From contig CANMCE010000008.1 in assembly GCA_947496235.1 (NCBI GenBank), positions 165,607 through 229,606 of the forward strand: a stretch of 64,000 bases of DNA. Reading direction: 5' to 3'. This stretch comes from an uncultured Glaciecola sp. (GTDB taxonomy: Bacteria > Pseudomonadota > Gammaproteobacteria > Enterobacterales > Alteromonadaceae). How positions within the stretch are numbered: position 1 is the stretch's first letter; each line of letters starts with the position of its first letter. The position numbers and the translations under genes were made by a program. The notes beneath the pieces were generated by a model. That model had not been told where the DNA came from, made no database searches, and was given only the letters and a program-made list of their open reading frames with translations. Below are positions 60,401 through 64,000 of this stretch, piece by piece.

Positions 60401-61299
60401 TTAATCGAAATATGATCGGTGCTATCGTTGGCGTGCAACCTTTTGGTGGTCGAGGACTTTCCGGAACAGGACCCAAAGCCGGTGGTCCAAATTACCTATC
60501 GCGTCTTATGGCCGAAAAGGCAACACCAGATCTAGAACCTTTAAATGAGAGTTTTGAGGATGATAAAGCCTTAGTAAGTACCAAAAATGACTATGAAGCT
60601 GTAGAACGTCTAATGACGGCCGCAATGGCGGAAGAACAACCTTGGCGATTGTCTTCTTTAACATCTCGAATTTCTTGGATTCGACAGTTGCTGGCCAAAA
60701 TAGCGCAGGTAGAAAGTGTTGGCGAGTTAGCTGACGACTTGGATCGAACCTTAGCAAGTGCAAGAGCCCAATTAATGAGCATTGAGCGTCAATTGAAAAA
60801 ACCAACGCAACTGCCAGGTCCAACAGGGGAATCCAATACTCTGCATTTAGAACCTAGAGGCATTTTAGTGACCTTTGCGGATAAAGACGTGACCTTTGAA
60901 TATTGGATGCTCTCAATAGTGACAGCTTTGGCAACGGGCAATATAGTGATTTCTGTTGTGTCTGATTTGTTTTACGAAGAAGCAAAAGAAGTTCAGGACA
61001 AGCTCGAACTAACCGGTGCACCTAAAGATATTTTCCAAGTAGCTAAGTTGCAACATTTAGAAGCCCTGTTAGAACACCCTGGACTTGCCGGTGTAGTCAT
61101 TGATAGCAATACTTCGAGAATTGCCAGTGTGGCACTAAAGCTGGCCTCGCGAGAGGGCGCTATACTGCCTATGATTACCGCCGAGTATAACGATAATCTT
61201 ATCAAACGACTGATGACCGAGAAAACCATCAGTATAGATACTACTGCTTCTGGCGGTAATACTTCATTGATGACCTTAACCGATGAAGATGAAGATTAA
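57493..61299 (+). CDS. putA: Bifunctional proline dehydrogenase / P5C dehydrogenase PutA
   Basis: Oxidises proline to glutamate. About 1268 residues. FAD-binding PRODH barrel (about 180-470; VRLVKGAYWDTEIK, FATHNAYTASVI), then the P5C dehydrogenase domain (about 560-1010; Glu in AETGGQNCMIV, Cys in SAGQRCSALRVLY). A C-terminal ALDH-like domain (about 1040-1260) is typical of long PutA forms. It lacks the N-terminal ribbon-helix-helix domain of enteric PutA, so it should not repress its own gene. The start is ATG 57493; AAGAGG lies 6 bp upstream and overlaps ATG 57487. Confidence 0.95.
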   Translation: MLIDGNLSTISPMRQKIREFHRINESQIIDYILPEAEVSMTARSRAWERARNMVLRIRKENKAHGGVDALLNEYSLSTSEGVVLMCLAEALLRVPDKKTQDELIRDKLSKGKWAPHLGNSDSLFVNASAWGLMFTGNMVTYSDKKKQHQIGLLKKTLGRLGEPVIRRSMNIAMKVMGRQFVMGETIEDACERAEEKEKQGYVYSYDMLGEAARTEKDAQRYYDSYSKAIKVIGKAANQRGPRKSPGISVKLSAIHPRFDFKKRDTVVDEISERLKSLCLMAKEYDIGLTVDAEESERLDISLDIIEKVFTDEDLKGWTGFGIAVQAYQKRAIYVIEWIRELTLQQKKKMMVRLVKGAYWDTEIKHSQQGGFEDFPVFTRKSSTDVSYHACANRLLAYRDSIYPQFATHNAYTASVILELAGDDKQDFEFQCLHGMGDTLYDQIVTEDKIQCRVYAPVGEHEDLLAYLVRRLLENGANSSFVNAIVDDTKEVEELLIDPVERTQRLSNRANDQIANPTELYGTERANSKGLDLYDVNALTNAQFNMQKWFANQQRTLDTQEAEKADMQIINPANLDEVIGYHNFDSPEQMKEKLQLAESAFEEWSKTPVKDRAEILLRTADILERHMDELIAICIKEAGKVAQDGIDEIREAVDFCRYYAARAIELAKNDKLEPRGVILCISPWNFPLAIFLGQVAAAVVTGNTVLAKPAEQTSKIAQRAIELMGSIGLPEHVVQLIIAKGPAVGDTLLSEHSVQGVMFTGSTQTGTLISQKLAERGVGQVPLIAETGGQNCMIVDSTALPEQVVDDIVNSGFQSAGQRCSALRVLYLQEEIADKIIDMLCGAMKELKIGDPQWLSTDIGPVIDERALKTLTEHAKKMESSAKILHKCELDSDLNGHFFAPHLIEINSIHDLEKEVFGPIVHVIRYKSKDLDKVIEDINGTGYGLTMGVHSRIEERGHELAKLSKAGNVYINRNMIGAIVGVQPFGGRGLSGTGPKAGGPNYLSRLMAEKATPDLEPLNESFEDDKALVSTKNDYEAVERLMTAAMAEEQPWRLSSLTSRISWIRQLLAKIAQVESVGELADDLDRTLASARAQLMSIERQLKKPTQLPGPTGESNTLHLEPRGILVTFADKDVTFEYWMLSIVTALATGNIVISVVSDLFYEEAKEVQDKLELTGAPKDIFQVAKLQHLEALLEHPGLAGVVIDSNTSRIASVALKLASREGAILPMITAEYNDNLIKRLMTEKTISIDTTASGGNTSLMTLTDEDED

Positions 61300-61364
61300 G
61301 CTTTATCAAATTAAGTGGTATGCTTGTTAAATTACAAGTGTAGATCCTATGAGAGTTCTGGTGG

Positions 61365-62855
61365 ATGGAAATTGAGTTAAAGTTAGCTGTTGAAGGTAAT
61401 GCTTTGGCTGCTTTGCAAGAGAGGGTCATCCCTGAGTTGGATGCTAAATGCAAGTATTCTGAAAAAGACGTCTTTAATGAATATTTTGACACGCCAGAAC
61501 TGCTGCTTAGAGAACGTAAGATTGGGTTCAGGGTTCGAACGCAAAAAGGGAAATACGAGCAAACGGTAAAAACCCAAGGACAAGTGCAAGGCGGTGTACA
61601 TCAACGCCCTGAATTTAATATTGCCCTTGAGAAGCCCATTCCTGATCTGCTTAGATTTGATCGGGACTTGTGGGCAGAGGATTTTGACGTAGAAGCGGTA
61701 AACCAAAGCCTGTCGAAAGTATTTACTACCCATTTTCATCGCCATCAATTTGAAATTATCATGGAGCAAGGCGTAGTTGAGCTTGTCTATGATGTTGGTG
61801 AGGTGCAAACCGAACAGTCTACTCTTGAGATCAACGAAATTGAGCTTGAACTTAAAAAAGGCAATGAATCCCTATTATTTGCTATTGCTGAAAAAATTAT
61901 CAAATACGTAGAAGTTCGATTAAGTAACAGTTCGAAAGCAGCAAGAGGCTATCGACTGTTAAAAGGTCAACAAGCGTCGAGTAAAAAGTTACCTAAATTT
62001 TTGGCCTTGGGACAAGACGATAGCACGGAAGAAGGCTTAACCAAATCTATCAGTTGTGCGTTAGAGCATTGGCAATATCATCAAAGCGTGTTCCTTCAAA
62101 CAGGAGAAGAAAAAGCGCTATCTCAAATTAGAGAAAGTATTGCTTTATTGCTACAAGGTGTGTCCTTATATCTCCCTGTGTTACAAACTGACGAATTGCT
62201 AAAACTACACAAAAAACTATTGAAGCTAATGCAACAATGGAAGTGGACAGAAGATCTTCAAACCATTCACAGATTGCGTTCCAAAAAAGGTGCATTTAGT
62301 CGACGTATCCCTAAAGAACAGGGAGTAATGAATTACTTGTTAGGTCGCAGAGAAGGTCTGCTAGTTGCCCATGAACCAAGAACCTTGATGCTGACAAAAG
62401 AATCTACCGGTGTTCAGTTGCTTGCGTCAAAATTACTGATTGAAAAGCCTTGGCGAGAACAAAATACAGGGGCTGAAATCCCAGTTCGAAAACATGCTAA
62501 CGGTTGGCTATCGCAGACTTGGCAAACTGTTATGCAATCATTGCCACGAGACAAAAATATGAATACGTCGAACTATTTGGCGGTGGAAGTATTACTCAAG
62601 CAGTCATTAATCAACGGTTTTTTACTCGGTGATCTTTTTACCGAAACTCGCGGCACCTTTAGAACGCCTTGGATAGATCTACAACAAGGTATTAATGAAT
62701 TAAAAGCCATAGTCTATTTAAAAGATGCCTTAGGTGAGTTCGATGTAGATGAACCTCATGATTTCAAATTATGGTTAGATGAAAAAAACAACATTCTCAT
62801 TAATGTTATGGAGCGCTCCCGAGAAGTTGCCATGCAAGCTGAGACCTATTGGTAA
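61365..62855 (+). CDS. ygiF: Inorganic triphosphatase, CYTH plus CHAD domains (YgiF-like)
   Basis: 496 residues. The CYTH domain (1-~205) has MEIELKLAV, FNEYFDTPELLLRERKIGFR, YEQTVKTQG and EIELELKKG, the charged tunnel that hydrolyses triphosphate. The rest is a CHAD-like helical domain (about 225-490) with spaced His/Lys/Arg that binds polyphosphate in relatives; it is weakly conserved here. Domain order matches YgiF. Convergent with the last gene (10-bp overlap). Confidence 0.9.
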   Translation: MEIELKLAVEGNALAALQERVIPELDAKCKYSEKDVFNEYFDTPELLLRERKIGFRVRTQKGKYEQTVKTQGQVQGGVHQRPEFNIALEKPIPDLLRFDRDLWAEDFDVEAVNQSLSKVFTTHFHRHQFEIIMEQGVVELVYDVGEVQTEQSTLEINEIELELKKGNESLLFAIAEKIIKYVEVRLSNSSKAARGYRLLKGQQASSKKLPKFLALGQDDSTEEGLTKSISCALEHWQYHQSVFLQTGEEKALSQIRESIALLLQGVSLYLPVLQTDELLKLHKKLLKLMQQWKWTEDLQTIHRLRSKKGAFSRRIPKEQGVMNYLLGRREGLLVAHEPRTLMLTKESTGVQLLASKLLIEKPWREQNTGAEIPVRKHANGWLSQTWQTVMQSLPRDKNMNTSNYLAVEVLLKQSLINGFLLGDLFTETRGTFRTPWIDLQQGINELKAIVYLKDALGEFDVDEPHDFKLWLDEKNNILINVMERSREVAMQAETYW

Positions 62856-63937
62856 ATATAGTCTAGTCTAAACGTGAAATTTGGAGGGGTGTTGCATGCT
62901 TGGTTAAACTCATCATTTAACGATATTCGAATCAGTTTTTTTGCATTTGTGTTATTTGCTATTTTCATTAATCGGTTAAGCATTTGCATACCCATCTCTT
63001 TTGATACGTCGCAACCGTAATCAACAGCGATCCTGTGTTTGGCAAAGATATCACCGTCTTTTGCGGCTTCTTGAATCAAGGATAAACCACCATCTTCATA
63101 GGTTAAAATACCTAAGATGAATTTGGCTCTTGGATCTTCGTTCTTTTTAATATGGTATTTAAGAATCGCATGGCTCTTATATTCTGATACTGGATAGATG
63201 CTAATAATAGTTCCGTTTTGGTTGGGGAGAGTTCCGCTAAAATAAGCATAAGCATGGCGAAGTGATTCTGCATAGTCTATTGATGCTAGATTAGAAGGTG
63301 AAACATCAATCGCTTTATCTTCGAATCTCTGTTGTTCTTGCTCTAAGGCTATTGCTTGATCATTCTCAGCTTTAACAAAGGTGAATACGAACAAGAAAGT
63401 GCTTACGGCATACAACAGAATAGCATTGAGAACAAAGGTGATTGGAAGGGTCAAATAACTTTTATTCTTAGCAAACTTCTTGCTCGGGTGGGTTTGTTTT
63501 TCCGTTAATTCAAAAAATGCTTGTCTTTCAAATGAGGGAACATTTTTTCGTGCCATATAAGCGGCTAACCAAGCCCCCAAAAGATATAATCCGACTAAGA
63601 TAAATAGTCTAGTTGATTGCCCTTCGCCCAATACCAACCCCTGCAATACTGCGAACAGCACGAGTAGAAAATGACTTATCCAGGCAATAACTGAAAATAG
63701 TGCTGTATAGCCTTGCCCGTGAAAGCGCACCAAACTGCCAATCATAAGACCGCTTAGTGCTAATATAATTGATGTGGCATATGAATATTGATGATAAATC
63801 CAATACCAAAATATCAGGATTAATAAAGTATAAAGGGGAATCAGTAAGGCAGCTTTAAGGGCATTTTGTTGGTTTAATTTATCTTCAACATCCTTTTGGT
63901 GAGTTTGTGCCAGTGTCATTAATTGAAATAGTCTCAA
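62846..63937 (-). CDS. Hypothetical membrane protein
   Basis: 363 residues with four or five N-terminal helices (within about 28-130), another near 165-190, and a soluble C-terminal half. The latter contains DPRAKFILGILTYEDGG and LIQEAAKDGDIFAKHRIAVD, which resemble Sel1/TPR-like repeats. No family recognised. TTG 63937 overlaps a possible upstream stop (TTGA), which suggests coupling; ATG 63919 is an alternative. The frame is also open to the end of the window, so a start beyond 64000 cannot be excluded. Confidence 0.6.
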   Translation of the reverse strand: MRLFQLMTLAQTHQKDVEDKLNQQNALKAALLIPLYTLLILIFWYWIYHQYSYATSIILALSGLMIGSLVRFHGQGYTALFSVIAWISHFLLVLFAVLQGLVLGEGQSTRLFILVGLYLLGAWLAAYMARKNVPSFERQAFFELTEKQTHPSKKFAKNKSYLTLPITFVLNAILLYAVSTFLFVFTFVKAENDQAIALEQEQQRFEDKAIDVSPSNLASIDYAESLRHAYAYFSGTLPNQNGTIISIYPVSEYKSHAILKYHIKKNEDPRAKFILGILTYEDGGLSLIQEAAKDGDIFAKHRIAVDYGCDVSKEMGMQMLNRLMKIANNTNAKKLIRISLNDEFNQACNTPPNFTFRLDYIYQ

Positions 63938-63999
63938 CTTAATCTGACACTTCTTCTTGCAAAAGAGAGAGTTACCCGTTTTGATAAAGGTGTCGAATC
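63934..63999 (-). CDS. Possible C-terminal end of a gene cut by the window edge
   Basis: On the minus strand one frame runs from the window edge for 21 codons to TGA at 63934-63936, ending SFARRSVRLS. The stop overlaps TTG 63937 of the next gene. Too short to identify; it may be chance. Confidence 0.2.
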   Translation of the reverse strand, partial: DSTPLSKRVTLSFARRSVRLS

Positions 64000-64000
64000 T

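Overview
The window is a gene-dense piece of chromosome of roughly 40% G+C from a marine-type gammaproteobacterium. I would place it in the Alteromonadales, probably Alteromonadaceae near Alteromonas, Paraglaciecola or Aliiglaciecola. This rests on conserved gene blocks shared with gammaproteobacteria (glnA/typA, rsgA-psd/orn, fadBA, rplU-rpmA-obgE, ftsB-ispDF-truD-surE-pcm-nlpD-rpoS), a PanP-type aspartate decarboxylase, an NhaD sodium/proton antiporter and a PutA without a ribbon-helix-helix domain. The placement is inference; no rRNA gene is present.

Layout. 0-2 kb: a GDSL esterase and a lipoprotein GH5 glycoside hydrolase (polysaccharide breakdown). 2-6 kb: small envelope proteins and a CNNM/CBS membrane protein. 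6.05-6.55 kb: a 498-bp element made of a GIY-YIG nuclease gene between 48-bp inverted repeats. 6.8-16 kb: nhaD, an exonuclease-like protein, a YadGH-type ABC exporter, a TrmB-like methyltransferase, a degenerate EAL protein, panP and a two-component system. 16-23 kb: the nitrogen-control locus glnG-glnL, a DUF4124 gene, glnA, and divergent typA; the glnA control region carries recognisable sigma-54 and NtrC sites. 23-29 kb: a PatB-like lyase, a GAF/GGDEF-like gene broken by an in-frame stop, a SRAP protein, a YibQ-like deacetylase, a MerC protein behind a Zur-like box, a GDPD and an EamA exporter. 29-33 kb: psd, rsgA, orn and a diguanylate cyclase response regulator. 33.1-33.4 kb: a tRNA-Gly gene preceded by a copy of its own 5' third. 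33.4-38.7 kb: ROK kinase, hotdog protein, MaoP, acetolactate synthase (both subunits) and a cold-shock protein. 38.9-46.9 kb: fadBA, slt, pepQ, ispB. 47-50 kb: rplU, rpmA, obgE, elaA-like, folA. 50-57 kb: the minus-strand rpoS-ftsB block. 57.5-64 kb: putA, a CYTH/CHAD triphosphatase and an unrecognised membrane protein.

Most of the window is housekeeping. The unusual material lies between genes. (1) The GIY-YIG gene with hairpin-bearing inverted repeats looks like a small mobile element. (2) Two copies of a ~170-bp palindromic repeat (perfect 53-54-bp arms, each holding two ~24-bp units) sit directly after the terminators of the csp gene and rpmA; their spacers are related in opposite orientation, so they are one repeat family. 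(3) Terminator-like hairpins lie inside the probable leaders of typA, csp and putA. I see no prophage, integrase, transposase of a known family, CRISPR array or defence island. The best candidates for something undescribed are the two repeat systems.
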